A stretch of 64,000 nucleotides of DNA from Betaproteobacteria bacterium HGW-Betaproteobacteria-14 (GCA_002840845.1 PHCS01000001.1:1-64000), one strand, 5' to 3'; shown: positions 43,731 through 52,880, numbered from the stretch's first letter. Program-made: numbers and translations. The notes: generated by a model from the letters alone, not told the origin.

Positions 43731-44761
43731 AGCTCAAGATAGTGATAGTAAGTATTGCCTCTCTCGCCCTGCTGGCCGCGGGCTGTTCGCAGCAGGAGCC
43801 GCCGGCCCAGCCGCTGCGCACGGTCCGCGTCATGCAGATCGACGCCGCCGCCGTGTCGGGGAGCCTGACTTTCCCAGGCGAGGTGCGCGCGCGCCACGAG
43901 AGCCGGCTGGCTTTTCGCATCGGCGGCAAGATCGTCGAGCGGCGCGTCGATGTCGGTGCGGCGGTGAAGCGCGGCCAGGTGCTGGCGCGCCTCGATGCGC
44001 AGGATGTCGCGCTGCAGGCAGCGCAGGCCGAGGCGAACCGCGCATTGGCCGAGGCCGAGGCGAAGCGTTACCGCGATTTGCGCGCGAAAAATTTCGTCAG
44101 CCAGGCCGTGCTGGACGCCAAGGAGACGGCGCTGAAGACGGCCGTGGCGCAGGCGGGCGTGGCGAAGAACCAGGCCGCCTATGCCACGCTCGTGGCCGAC
44201 CGCGACGGCGTGGTGACGGCGGTGGAGGCCGAGGCGGGGCAGGTGGTGTCCGCCGGCCAGACGGTGGTGCGCGTGGCCGGGGACAGCGAGAAGGAAATCG
44301 TCATCGCGGTGCCGGAGAGCGAGGTGGAGAAGGTGCGCACCGCCGAGGGCTTCACCATCAGCCTGAACAGCCTGCCCGGCCGCAGCTGGCAGGGCCGCCT
44401 GCGCGAGTTGTCGCCGGGCGCCGATGCGGCGACGCGCACATTTACGGCACGCATTGCCGTGGCGGGCGAGGACGCGGCGATGCGCCTGGGCATGAGTGCC
44501 GGCGTGCAGGCGAAAGTCAGTTCCGGCGACACGGCGCTGCGGCTGCCGCTGTCCGCCTTCTTCACCCGCGACGACCAGCCGAACGTGTGGGTGCTCGATC
44601 CGGCGACGCAGACGGTGAGCCTGAAGAAGGTCGAGACGGACGGCGTCGTCGGCAACGACATGCGCGTGAAGTCCGGCCTGCAGGCCGGCATGTGGGTGGT
44701 CACCGCCGGCGCCAACCTGCTCGAGCAAGGGCAGAAGGTGCGCCTGCCGGAGCAGAAATGA
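43727..44761 (+). CDS. RND efflux periplasmic adaptor lipoprotein 2
   Basis: 344 residues. A lipoprotein signal ends in the lipobox LLAAGC. Next come LTFPGEVRARHESRLAFRIGGKIVERRVDVGAAVKRGQVLARLDAQD, a hairpin with AEANRALAEAEAKRYRDLRAKNFVSQAVLDAKETALKTA, then LVADRDGVVTAVEAEAGQVVSAGQTVVRVA and a C-terminal VWVLDPATQTVSLKKVE barrel. This is the MexA/VexE-like adaptor architecture. The track merges it with an upstream shadow frame; the ATG at 43727 overlaps the pump-1 stop codon. Copies 10 and 11 of the bipartite motif lie inside it. Confidence 0.92.
   Translation: MKLKIVIVSIASLALLAAGCSQQEPPAQPLRTVRVMQIDAAAVSGSLTFPGEVRARHESRLAFRIGGKIVERRVDVGAAVKRGQVLARLDAQDVALQAAQAEANRALAEAEAKRYRDLRAKNFVSQAVLDAKETALKTAVAQAGVAKNQAAYATLVADRDGVVTAVEAEAGQVVSAGQTVVRVAGDSEKEIVIAVPESEVEKVRTAEGFTISLNSLPGRSWQGRLRELSPGADAATRTFTARIAVAGEDAAMRLGMSAGVQAKVSSGDTALRLPLSAFFTRDDQPNVWVLDPATQTVSLKKVETDGVVGNDMRVKSGLQAGMWVVTAGANLLEQGQKVRLPEQK
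43849..43872 (+). other. Bipartite motif CGCCGT-N10-CTGACTTT, copy 10
   Basis: Both boxes exact; spacer GTCGGGGAGC. It lies within the second adaptor gene. Confidence 0.7.
44513..44536 (-). other. Bipartite motif CGCCGT-N10-CTGACTTT, copy 11
   Basis: Minus orientation, both boxes exact; spacer GTCGCCGGAA. It lies within the second adaptor gene, about 640 bp from copy 10 and in the opposite orientation. Confidence 0.7.
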
Positions 44762-44772
44762 TGAAACCTATT

Positions 44773-44866
44773 TCACCACAGAGACACAGAGGCACAGAGG
44801 AAACCGAGAAACAGAGACTCGCTCTCTATAAATGCTTTTCTCTGTGCCTCTGTGTCTCTGTGGTTA
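44773..44866. repeat. CCACAGAGACACAGAGGCAC palindromic repeat
   Basis: CACCACAGAGACACAGAGGC, a central linker of about 45 bp, then the inverted TCTGTGCCTCTGTGTCTCTG-TGGT. It is an uninterrupted relative of the element at 23171. It separates adaptor 2 from pump 2 within the efflux operon. Confidence 0.87.
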
Positions 44867-44876
44867 AGGGTTTCAA

Positions 44877-47800
44877 ATGAACCCCGACGGCCGCTTCAAC
44901 CTTACCGCCGCGGCGTTGCGCCACCGCGAGCTGACGCTGTTCTTCATCCTCGTCATCGCCATTTCCGGCTTCGCTTCCTACTTCAAACTGGGCCAGCGCG
45001 AAGACCCCGACTTCACCTTCCGCGCCATGGTCGTGCGCACCATGTGGCCGGGGGCCACGGCGGAGCAGGTGGACAGGCAGGTGACCGAGCGCATCGAGAA
45101 GAAATTGCAGGAGGTGCCCTTCTTCCGCCACACGCGCAGCTACTCCAAGCCCGGCGAGTCGCTCATCATCCTGGAGTTGCACGACACGGCGCGCGGCCAG
45201 GCGGTGGCCGACACCTGGTACCAGGTACGCAAGAAGATCGGCGACATCCGCGGCACCCTGCCCGAGGGGGTCGTCGGGCCGTTCTACAACGACGAGTTCG
45301 GCGACGTCTTCGGCTCCATCTACGCTTTCACCGCCGACGGCTACACGCACTCGGAATTGCGCGACTACGTCGAGGCGGCGCGCCAGCGCCTGCTGAAGCT
45401 GAAGAACGTCGCCAAGATCGACCTCGTCGGCATCCAGGACGACCGCATCTTCATCGAGCTGTCGCAGCAGAAGCTGGCATCGCTGGGCCTCGATGCGCAG
45501 AGAATCGGCCAGGCGCTGGCGACGCAGAACGCCGTGGTGCCGGCCGGCGCCGTGAATTCCGCGACCCATACCATTCCCCTGCGCGTCACCGGCGAACTGG
45601 ACTCGGTGGCCGCGGTGGCCGACACGCGCGTGGCGGTGGCCGGACGCAGCCTGCGCATCGGCGACATCGCGCGGGTCTACCGCGACTACGTCGATCCGCC
45701 GATCTCCAAGATGTATTTCCGCGGCCAGCAGGCGATCGGCCTGGCGGTGTCCATGGTCAAGGACGGCGACGTGCTCAAGCTGGGCGAGGACCTCGACCGC
45801 GAAATGGCGGCGATTCATGCCGACCTGCCGATCGGCATCGAGTTCGCCCAGGTGTCCAACCAGCCGCGCATCGTCAAGGCGGCGGTGGGCGACTTCATGC
45901 GCGTCTTCCTCGAAGCGCTGGCCATCGTGCTGGTGGTGAGCTTTCTCAGTCTGGGCCTGCGCACCGGCCTGGTGGTGGCCATCACCATCCCCTGGGTGGT
46001 GGCGGCGACCTTCCTCGGCATGCGCTACTTCGGCATCGACCTGCACCGCATTTCCACCGGGGCGCTGATCATCGCGCTGGGCCTGCTGGTCGACGACGCC
46101 ATGATCGCCGTCGAGATGATGTCGCGCAAGATCGAGCAGGGCCTGGGCAAGCTTGCCGCCGCCGCCTTCGCCTGGCGCAGCACGGCTTTCCCCATGCTCA
46201 CCGGCACGCTGATCACGGCGGCGGGTTTTCTGCCCATCGGCACGGCGAAGTCGGCTACCGGCGAGTACACGTTCGGCATCTTTGCCGTGGTGGGCCTGGC
46301 CCTGTTGATCTCCTGGGTCGCCGCCGTAGTCGTGACGCCCTTCCTCGGCAACCTGATCCTGAAGGGGCCGCAGCACGAGCATGCCATCGCCGGCCACGAC
46401 GTCTTCAATACGCGCTTCTATCATCGCCTCAGGAGTGTCCTCGAATGGTGCCTTTCGCACCGCAAGCTGACCATGCTGGCCACGCTCGGCCTGTTCGCGC
46501 TCGGCGTGGTCGGCATGGGCTTCACGGAGAAGCAGTTCTTCCCCAACTCCAACCGCCAGGAAGTCCTGGTCGAGCTCTGGCTGCCGGAAGGGTCGAGCTT
46601 TGCCGCCACGGAGAAGGAAGCCAAGCGGCTGGAGGCGGCCATCGCCGGGGATGAGGACGTGGCCGCGTGGGTGACCTATGTCGGCAATGGCTCGCCGCGC
46701 TACTTCCTCTCGCTCGACCAGCAGCTGTTCCGCAGCAACTTCGCGCAGACGGTGATCCTCAGCAAGGACCTGGAAGGGCGTGAGCGCATCGTCGCGCGCC
46801 TGCGCACGCTCCTGGCGGAGGAATTCCCCGGCGTGCGCGCCCGCGCCAACCGTGTCGCGCTCGGCCCTCCGGTGTCCTATCCGCTGCAGTTCCGCGTCAG
46901 CGGCACGGACATCCCGAAGATCAAGGCAATCGCCGACGAGGTGGCCAACGCCATGCGCGCGTCGAAGCACACCCTGGATGTCAACCACGAATGGGGCACG
47001 CGCGCGCCGATGCTGCGCGTCGATGTCGACCAGGACAAGGCGCGCGCGCTCGGCGTGACTACCGCCAGCGTCTCGCGCGCCCTGCAGGCTGCCGTCAGCG
47101 GCGCCACGGTGGCGCAGTTGCGCGAGAACGACCGCCTCATCGACATCATGCTGCGCGCGCCCGAATCCGAGCGCGATGCCATGGAGCGCGTGCTGGCCGT
47201 GCAGGTGCCGACCGCCTCCGGCCGCTACGTGCCGGTGACCCAGGTAGCGACGGTGCGGGAAGCCTTCGAGGAACCCATCCTCTGGCGGCGCAGCCGAGAA
47301 CTGACCCTGACGGTGCGCGCCGACATCGTCGACGGCGTGCAGGCGCCCGATGTCGCGAATGCCATCGACAAGCAGCTGGCGCCGCTGCGCGCGAAGCTGC
47401 CGGTTGGCTACCGCATCGACATCGGCGGCTCGCTGGAGGAGTCAGGCCGGGCGCAGGAATCGATCAACGCCGGCATGCCGATGATGCTGGCGGTGGTGCT
47501 GGCCATCCTCATGATCCAGCTGCAGAGTTTCTCGCGCACCTTCATGGTGCTGCTGACGGCGCCCTTGGGGCTCATCGGCGTGGCGCTGGCCCTGCTCGTC
47601 TTCCGCCAGCCCTTCGGCTTCGTCGCCATGCTCGGCACCATCGCCCTGGGCGGCATGATCATGCGCAACACCGTCATCCTCGTCGACCAGATCGAGCAGG
47701 ACATCCGCGCCGGCGAGCCGCCCTGGGTGGCGATCCGCGAAGCCACCGTGCGCCGCTTCCGTCCCATCATGCTGACGGCCGCCGCCGCCATCCTGGCCAT

Positions 47801-47948
47801 GGTGCCGCTCACGCGCAACGTACTGTGGGGGCCGATGGCCTTCGCCATCATGGGCGGCCTGCTGGTGGCCACCGTGCTGACGGTGCTGTTCGTGCCGGCG
47901 CTATATGCGGCATGGTTCCGGGTGAAGAAGGTCGAGGGTGCCAACTAG
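44877..47948 (+). CDS. RND efflux transporter permease 2
   Basis: 1023 residues. The opening is RHRELTLFFILVIAISGFASYFKLGQREDPDFTFRAMVVRTMWPGATAEQVDRQV, with relay Asp pair in IIALGLLVDDAMIAVEMMSRKI and the second-half motif GTIALGGMIMRNTVILVDQIEQDI. It belongs to a different branch of the AcrB superfamily from pump 1 (VexF-like). It is the last gene of the operon, behind its own adaptor; a repeat lies between them. No outer-membrane factor is in the operon, but tolC is 1.2 kb downstream. Confidence 0.93.
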   Translation: MNPDGRFNLTAAALRHRELTLFFILVIAISGFASYFKLGQREDPDFTFRAMVVRTMWPGATAEQVDRQVTERIEKKLQEVPFFRHTRSYSKPGESLIILELHDTARGQAVADTWYQVRKKIGDIRGTLPEGVVGPFYNDEFGDVFGSIYAFTADGYTHSELRDYVEAARQRLLKLKNVAKIDLVGIQDDRIFIELSQQKLASLGLDAQRIGQALATQNAVVPAGAVNSATHTIPLRVTGELDSVAAVADTRVAVAGRSLRIGDIARVYRDYVDPPISKMYFRGQQAIGLAVSMVKDGDVLKLGEDLDREMAAIHADLPIGIEFAQVSNQPRIVKAAVGDFMRVFLEALAIVLVVSFLSLGLRTGLVVAITIPWVVAATFLGMRYFGIDLHRISTGALIIALGLLVDDAMIAVEMMSRKIEQGLGKLAAAAFAWRSTAFPMLTGTLITAAGFLPIGTAKSATGEYTFGIFAVVGLALLISWVAAVVVTPFLGNLILKGPQHEHAIAGHDVFNTRFYHRLRSVLEWCLSHRKLTMLATLGLFALGVVGMGFTEKQFFPNSNRQEVLVELWLPEGSSFAATEKEAKRLEAAIAGDEDVAAWVTYVGNGSPRYFLSLDQQLFRSNFAQTVILSKDLEGRERIVARLRTLLAEEFPGVRARANRVALGPPVSYPLQFRVSGTDIPKIKAIADEVANAMRASKHTLDVNHEWGTRAPMLRVDVDQDKARALGVTTASVSRALQAAVSGATVAQLRENDRLIDIMLRAPESERDAMERVLAVQVPTASGRYVPVTQVATVREAFEEPILWRRSRELTLTVRADIVDGVQAPDVANAIDKQLAPLRAKLPVGYRIDIGGSLEESGRAQESINAGMPMMLAVVLAILMIQLQSFSRTFMVLLTAPLGLIGVALALLVFRQPFGFVAMLGTIALGGMIMRNTVILVDQIEQDIRAGEPPWVAIREATVRRFRPIMLTAAAAILAMVPLTRNVLWGPMAFAIMGGLLVATVLTVLFVPALYAAWFRVKKVEGAN

Positions 47949-47970
47949 GTTAAAATCGCATGGTTGCGCC

Positions 47971-48063
47971 GTAGGTCGGGCTTCAGCCCGACTTGGGCGG
48001 TTGGACAGTCGCAGTTGTCCCACGGGGATTTCCTGCGGTCATCGGGCTGAAGCCCGACCTACA
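47971..48063. repeat. GTAGGTCGGGCTTCAGCCCGAC repeat carrying a nested 20-bp element
   Basis: GTAGGTCGGGCTTCAGCCCG and the distal inverted arm enclose an extended linker holding CCCACGGGGATTTCCTGCGG (48019-48038). That segment matches 18 of 20 bases with the one interrupting the unrelated repeat at 23171-23269. It fills the gap between pump 2 and pcm. Confidence 0.85.
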
Positions 48064-48111
48064 GTGGCCAGCTTTATTAGAATTTGCTAATATGCATTTT
48101 GGAGCAAGGTT

Positions 48112-48765
48112 ATGAACCTGGAACAAGCCCGCTACAACATGGTCGAGCAGCAGATCCGCACCTGGGAGGTGCTGGATCAGGAAGTGCTCGATCTGCTGAT
48201 GACCGTCAAGCGCGAACAGTTCGTGCCGCCAGCCTGCCTCAAGCTGGCCTTCGCCGACACGGAGATTCCGCTCGGCCACGGCGCGGCGATGCTGTCGCCC
48301 GTCATCGAGGCGAAGATCCTGCAGGCGCTGCAACTGCGCAAGTCCGACAAGGTGCTGGAGGTCGGCACGGGATCGGGCTACATGGCGGCTCTGCTGGGCG
48401 CGCGCAGCGACCATGTTTATTCGGTCGAGATCGAGCCCGAGCTTGCAGCCCGGGCAAGAGAGAACCTGCAGCGGCAATGTGCCGACAACGTCACGGTGAT
48501 CGACGGCGACGGCGCACTGGGTTGGCCCTCGCAGGCGCCCTACGACGCGATCGTCCTCTCCGGCTCGGTTGCGGAAGTGCCGGAGGCGCTGCTGTGGCAG
48601 ATCAAGGTGGGCGGACGGCTGTTGGCGGTGGTGGGCGAGGCGCCCCTGATGCAGGCGCGGCTTGTCACCTGCGTGGGCGAAGGCAGCTTCCAGAGCGTTA
48701 ACCTTTTCGAGACCAGCATCCCGCGCCTGCGCAATGTGCCCGAGCGGGGGAAATTCGTTTTTTGA
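48112..48765 (+). CDS. pcm: Protein-L-isoaspartate O-methyltransferase
   Basis: 217 residues. The SAM-binding motif I is VLEVGTGSGYMAALL, with the PCMT opening ARYNMVEQQIRTWEVLD and HGAAMLSPVIEAKILQAL. The family repairs isoaspartyl residues in damaged proteins. In many betaproteobacteria a PCMT-like gene sits in front of a rhodanese gene and tolC, exactly as here. Shine-Dalgarno sequence AGCAAGG lies before the ATG. It lies downstream of the repeat, so it starts a new transcription unit. Confidence 0.92.
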   Translation: MNLEQARYNMVEQQIRTWEVLDQEVLDLLMTVKREQFVPPACLKLAFADTEIPLGHGAAMLSPVIEAKILQALQLRKSDKVLEVGTGSGYMAALLGARSDHVYSVEIEPELAARARENLQRQCADNVTVIDGDGALGWPSQAPYDAIVLSGSVAEVPEALLWQIKVGGRLLAVVGEAPLMQARLVTCVGEGSFQSVNLFETSIPRLRNVPERGKFVF

Positions 48766-48774
48766 GGAACCGGC

Positions 48775-49092
48775 ATGGTACAGATCACGGCAAATGAATT
48801 GAGCGAGTGGCTGCAGGACGGGGAACGTCCCGCCCCGCTGCTGCTCGACGTGCGCGAGCCCGACGAGTTCGCCGCCTACCGCATCGAGGGCTCGACGCTC
48901 ATTCCCATGCGCACCATCCCGGCGCGCCTGCACGAGCTGGACCGCTCGGCCGACGTGGTGATGATCTGCCGCTCCGGCGCGCGCAGCTATCACGCCGGGA
49001 TGTTCCTCAAGCAGAACGGCTTCGAGCGCGTCTACAATCTGGCCGGCGGCGTGATCGCATGGTCTCGCGACGTCGCGCGCGCTGCTGCATAA
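48775..49092 (+). CDS. Rhodanese-like domain protein
   Basis: A 105-residue single rhodanese domain: LLLDVREPDEFAAYRIEGSTLIPM and the active-site loop VMICRSGARSYHAG with the catalytic Cys, then NGFERVYNLAGGVIAWSRDV. It is a sulfur carrier or thiosulfate sulfurtransferase-like protein in the cytoplasm. It lies 9 bp after pcm and 20 bp before tolC, so these genes are co-transcribed. Confidence 0.93.
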   Translation: MVQITANELSEWLQDGERPAPLLLDVREPDEFAAYRIEGSTLIPMRTIPARLHELDRSADVVMICRSGARSYHAGMFLKQNGFERVYNLAGGVIAWSRDVARAAA

Positions 49093-49112
49093 CGAACGGC
49101 CCCGGAGTCCCC

Positions 49113-50444
49113 ATGAAGAAGACCCTGACCCTGCTTGCGCTTGCCCTCACTGCCGTGCCGGCGTTTGCCGCAGACCTGCTGCAGGTCTATCGCGACGCGA
49201 TCGAATACGATGCCCAGTACGCCTCGGCGAAGGCGGCGCGCGATGCCGGGCTGGAAAAGCTGCCGCAGGGACGCGCCGGCCTGCTGCCGGTGATCTCTGC
49301 TTCGGCCAGCACGGTGCGCAACGATGTGGACTACGAGCGCCGCTTCCCCGGCGCGGCCGGCATGGATGCGCGCTACAACACCAACGGCTACCAGCTCACC
49401 CTGACGCAGCCCCTCTTCCGCTGGCAGAATTTCGTGCAGTACGACCAATCGAAGCTGCAGGTGACGCTGGCCGAGGCGCAGTTCGCGCAGGCCCGGCAGG
49501 ACCTCATCCTGCGCGTGGCGCAGGCCTATTTCGACGTGCTCCTCGCTCAGGACAGCCTGGACCTGGCGCAGGCGCAGAAGAAGGCCATCGGCGAGCAGCT
49601 CGAGTCGGCCAAGCGCAACTTCGAGGTGGGCACCTCCACCATTGTCGACACGCACGAGGCGCAGGCGCGCTACGACCTCGTCACGGCGCAGGAGCTGGCC
49701 GCAGGGAACGACCTGGAGATCAAGCGCCAGGCGTTGAACCAGGTCATCGGCAAGGTGCCGGAGCGGCTCAACGCGCTGCGCCCGCAGGTGCAATTGCAGC
49801 GCCCGCAGCCGGACGACATCGCCAAATGGGCGGAGAGCGCCGAGACGGGCAGCCCGCTCGTCGCCGTGCAGCAGGCGGCGTACGAAATCGCCGAGAAGGA
49901 AATCGGCCGGCAGCGTGCCGGCCACTACCCGACGCTCGACCTGGTGGCGACGCGCGGCCGCAGTTCCGCCACCGGCGGCCTGGCGCTCGGCGTCCCTGCG
50001 CCCGGCAGCGACACCCACACTACCACGGTCGGCCTGCAACTTTCCGTGCCGCTCTTTGCCGGCGGCGCAGTGATGTCGAAGGAGCGCGAAGCCGTCGCCC
50101 TGCGCGAGAAGGCGCGGGCCGATCTCGATACCACGCGACGCAGCGCCGTCCTCGGCGCCCGCCAGGCCTATCTCGGCGTCACCAGCGGCATGGCCCAGGT
50201 GAAGGCCTTCGAGCAGGCGCTGGTGTCCAACCAGTCGGCCCTCGATTCGAACAAGCTGGGCTACGAAGTCGGCGTGCGCATCAACATCGACGTGCTCAAC
50301 GCCCAGCAGCAGCTCTTTTCCACTCGCCGTGATCTTGCCAAGGCGCGCTACGACACCCTGCTGGCGCAGCTGAAGCTGAAGGCGGCGGCAGGTACCCTGG
50401 GCGAGGACGACGTCCAGGCCATCAACGCATTGCTCGAGAAATAA
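49113..50444 (+). CDS. tolC: TolC-family outer membrane efflux protein
   Basis: 443 residues. A signal peptide (KKTLTLLALALTAVPAFA-AD) is followed by two OEP repeats with long helical stretches: DLLQVYRDAIEYDAQYASAKAARDAGLEKLPQGRAGLLP, TLTQPLFRW, and the second-half VGLQLSVPLFAGGAV...LREKARADLDTTRRSAVLGARQAYLG. It forms the outer-membrane exit duct for RND or type I systems. It is the natural partner of the two pumps upstream, although it is in a separate unit. The ATG at 49113 was chosen over the track start. Its 3' end overlaps waaA tail to tail by 23 nt. Confidence 0.93.
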   Translation: MKKTLTLLALALTAVPAFAADLLQVYRDAIEYDAQYASAKAARDAGLEKLPQGRAGLLPVISASASTVRNDVDYERRFPGAAGMDARYNTNGYQLTLTQPLFRWQNFVQYDQSKLQVTLAEAQFAQARQDLILRVAQAYFDVLLAQDSLDLAQAQKKAIGEQLESAKRNFEVGTSTIVDTHEAQARYDLVTAQELAAGNDLEIKRQALNQVIGKVPERLNALRPQVQLQRPQPDDIAKWAESAETGSPLVAVQQAAYEIAEKEIGRQRAGHYPTLDLVATRGRSSATGGLALGVPAPGSDTHTTTVGLQLSVPLFAGGAVMSKEREAVALREKARADLDTTRRSAVLGARQAYLGVTSGMAQVKAFEQALVSNQSALDSNKLGYEVGVRINIDVLNAQQQLFSTRRDLAKARYDTLLAQLKLKAAAGTLGEDDVQAINALLEK

Positions 50445-51738
50445 GCTCGAGCGTCTTCGCCGTGGCGCCGCGGTGGCGCGCGGCGAATTCGATTCCCGCG
50501 GTGCCCATGCTATTTTGCGCAGCTTCATCGCGCAGCAGGGCATCGGCTGCCTCCAGCAATTCCTCCGCTGAACCAATCTGCCGTGCCGCGCCGCAGGCCA
50601 GCGCCTGCTCGGCCGCCTGCGCAAAATTGAACGTCGAGCGTCCGATCAGCACCGGCTTGCCGACGGCGCAGGCCTCGATCAGGTTCTGGCAGCCGTAGTC
50701 GAGCAGGCTGCCGCCGATGAAGGCGACGTCGCAGGCGGCGTAGTAGGCGAACAGTTCCCCCATGCTGTCGCCGAGCAGCACCTGCGTCTGCGCGTTGATG
50801 GGCGTGTTTTCGCTGCGCCGCTGCAGGGTCAAGCCAATTCTGCCCGCCAGCGCGGCGACTTCCCCGAAGCGCTGCGGGTGGCGCGGCACGACGACCAGCA
50901 GCGCCTCTCCCAGCGAGCGCTTCGCCAGGGCCGCGAACAGCAGCGCCTCTTCGCCCTCGCGCGTGCTGGCGGCGAGCAGCACCGGGCGCGGCCCGATCAT
51001 TTGGCGCAGGGCTTCGCCGCGCGCGATCTGCTCCGGCGGCGGCAGGATGTCGAACTTCACGCTGCCCAGCACCTCGACCTGCGGCGCACCCAGCGCGCGC
51101 AGGCGCGCGGCATCGGCTTCCGTCTGCGCGGCGATGGCCGCCAGGCCCTGCAGCGCACCGCGCGTCAGGTTCGGAAAGCGGGCATAGCGGCGCGCCGACT
51201 TTTCAGAAAGGCGGGCGTTCGCCAGCAACAGGGGAATACCGTTCTCCTTGCAGGCCGCCACCAGATTCGGCCAGATCTCGGTTTCCATGATGATGCCGAC
51301 GGCGGGCCGGAAGTGCTTCAGGAAGCGTTGCACGGCAAACGGGTAGTCGTACGGCAGATAGGCGCGCAGCACGCCGTCGCCCAGCAGGTCTGCGGAAGCC
51401 TGGCGCCCGGTCGGCGTCATGTGCGTGAGGAGGATGCGATGCTGTGGATAGCGCACCTTCAGGGCCGCCACCAGCGGCACCGCCGCGCGCGTCTCGCCGA
51501 CCGAGACGGCATGCAACCAGATCAAACCCTCTCCCCCGACCCCTCTCCCGCTCGCGGGAGAGGGGAGGCCGGCCCCCTCTCCCCTCAGGGGAGAGGGTTG
51601 GGGTGAGGGGAAAAAGCCGAACCGCTCCCCGACATGCTGCAGATATTCCGTCTGCTTCCGGCTGCGCAGGAGCAGGTGCAGGCCGACATACGGCAGCAGG
51701 AGCAGCAGCGCCAGGTTGTAGAGCAGGCGCGCCATCAT
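50422..51738 (-). CDS. waaA: 3-deoxy-D-manno-octulosonic acid (Kdo) transferase with an in-frame repeat insertion
   Basis: 438 residues. An N-terminal membrane anchor (RLLYNLALLLLLPYVGLHLLL) is followed by GT-B domains. The catalytic Glu is in WLHAVSVGETRAA, with MTPTGRQ, LLLANARLSEKSARRYA, DSMGELFAYYAACDVAFIGGSL and GCQNLIEACAVGKPVLIG. It adds Kdo to lipid A. Between ERFGF and IWLHAVSVGE, where other WaaA proteins have a short linker, there are about 28 extra residues (SPQPSPLRGEGAGLPSPASG...) translated from two palindromic repeats. The frame stays open, so the protein is probably made. It is followed by waaC in the reverse direction after a repeat. Confidence 0.93.
   Translation of the reverse strand: MMARLLYNLALLLLLPYVGLHLLLRSRKQTEYLQHVGERFGFFPSPQPSPLRGEGAGLPSPASGRGVGGEGLIWLHAVSVGETRAAVPLVAALKVRYPQHRILLTHMTPTGRQASADLLGDGVLRAYLPYDYPFAVQRFLKHFRPAVGIIMETEIWPNLVAACKENGIPLLLANARLSEKSARRYARFPNLTRGALQGLAAIAAQTEADAARLRALGAPQVEVLGSVKFDILPPPEQIARGEALRQMIGPRPVLLAASTREGEEALLFAALAKRSLGEALLVVVPRHPQRFGEVAALAGRIGLTLQRRSENTPINAQTQVLLGDSMGELFAYYAACDVAFIGGSLLDYGCQNLIEACAVGKPVLIGRSTFNFAQAAEQALACGAARQIGSAEELLEAADALLRDEAAQNSMGTAGIEFAARHRGATAKTLELISRAMR
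51525..51610. repeat. Two palindromic repeats inserted in frame within waaA
   Basis: CCCTCTCCCGCTCGCGGGAG and the opposite-orientation CCCCTCAGGGGAGAGGGTTG-GGGTGAGGGG form a doublet of the same family as at 3370 and 5269. All of it is translated as part of WaaA. Confidence 0.9.
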
Positions 51739-51741
51739 TCC

Positions 51742-51822
51742 GTAGGTCGGGTTGTAGGTCGGGCTTCAGCCCGACAGCTGCGGTCAATCGCTGGCCAATG
51801 TCGGGCTGAAGCCCGACCTACA
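51742..51822. repeat. GTAGGTCGGGCTTCAGCCCGAC palindromic repeat doublet
   Basis: A partial unit, then GTAGGTCGGGCTTCAGCCCG, linker, and the inverted copy ending GAAGCCCGACCTACA. It fills nearly the whole gap between waaA and waaC. Confidence 0.9.
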
Positions 51823-51838
51823 TGGAGCGTATTCCGTT

Positions 51839-52798
51839 TCATGCCTGGAGTAGCTCCCCGGTTGCGGCGATGGCCTCGTCTGCCGTCGGCGGCGCGCCCG
51901 CTGCGCCCAGGTTGATCGCCGTGGCGCCGGCATAGACCCCGGTCAATTCCGGTCTCGAGCCCGAGAACAGGCACAAAGTCAGCCGCCCCAGGGCGGCGGC
52001 GATGTGGCTGAGGCCGGTGTCGACGCCGACCACGATGTCCGCCCCCCCCAGTAATTGCGTCAGCTCGGCGATGCCCATGGCTGGCGCTGCGATTGCAGAC
52101 TTCATGCCCATTGCCAGGCGTGCGGCGCGCTCGCGCTCCGCTGCGCTGCCGCCGGGCAGCACGCAGGCCAGGCCGCGCGCATTGAGCGCAGCGGCGAGCG
52201 CCAGCCAGTCGCCCTCCGGCCACAGCTTGTCGGCGCGGCTGCTGGCAGTCAGCAATACGCAATAGGGCGCGGCCGGCAGCCAGGGCGCGGCCAGCGGGGC
52301 GGCGGCGATGCCGTAATCGAGCGGCAGGTCCGGTTCGACGCCGAGCGCGGCGGCAGCCAGCCAGCGGTTGCGCTCGACCGCATGCAGGTTCTTCGGGATG
52401 ACGTAGGTGTCGTCGTAGCAGCGCGCGGCGAGCGGCTCGCGCGCCACTTCGGCGGCATAGCCGGCGTGCCGGCCACGAGCCAGCCGCGCCATCAGCGCGC
52501 TCTTGATCAGGCCCTGCGTGTCGAGCACCAGGTCGTAGCTTTCAGTGCGCACCGCTGCCCTGAAAGCACGCAGCTCGCGCCAGGTGGCCGCGGACAAGAG
52601 GTTGCGGCGCCAGCGTCGCACTGCGACTGGAATCACGCGGCTCACGGCCGGATGCAGGCGCGGGATGTCGGAGAAACCCTCCTCCACCACCCAGTCGATG
52701 CGCGCTTGCGAAAAGCGCGCGCGGATGTCGCTCGCTACCGGCAGGTTGTGCACGACGTCGCCGAGGGAGGAGGTCTTGACGAGGAGGATCGAGCGCAT
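51839..52798 (-). CDS. waaC: Lipopolysaccharide heptosyltransferase I
   Basis: The 319-residue GT-9 enzyme opens [29 protein letters not shown] with [16 protein letters not shown], both WaaC hallmarks. It also has [22 protein letters not shown], the donor-site region [13 protein letters not shown], and [25 protein letters not shown]. It adds the first heptose to Kdo2-lipid A. The track start at 52981 lies in the divergent gene, so the ATG at 52798 is used. It is divergent from the epimerase gene, leaving 82 bp for two promoters. Confidence 0.94.
   Translation of the reverse strand: MRSILLVKTSSLGDVVHNLPVASDIRARFSQARIDWVVEEGFSDIPRLHPAVSRVIPVAVRRWRRNLLSAATWRELRAFRAAVRTESYDLVLDTQGLIKSALMARLARGRHAGYAAEVAREPLAARCYDDTYVIPKNLHAVERNRWLAAAALGVEPDLPLDYGIAAAPLAAPWLPAAPYCVLLTASSRADKLWPEGDWLALAAALNARGLACVLPGGSAAERERAARLAMGMKSAIAAPAMGIAELTQLLGGADIVVGVDTGLSHIAAALGRLTLCLFSGSRPELTGVYAGATAINLGAAGAPPTADEAIAATGELLQA
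51975..51998 (-). other. Bipartite motif CGCCGT-N10-CTGACTTT, copy 12 (one mismatch)
   Basis: Minus orientation; second box exact, first box CGCCGC; spacer CCTGGGGCGG. It lies within waaC. Confidence 0.5.
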
Positions 52799-52880
52799 TT
52801 GGATGCCGTGGCTGGCTTGTCGATTAGAATGTGCGCCAGAAAACGGAATTATAAGCCATGACTTTGCGGAAACCCGACGC

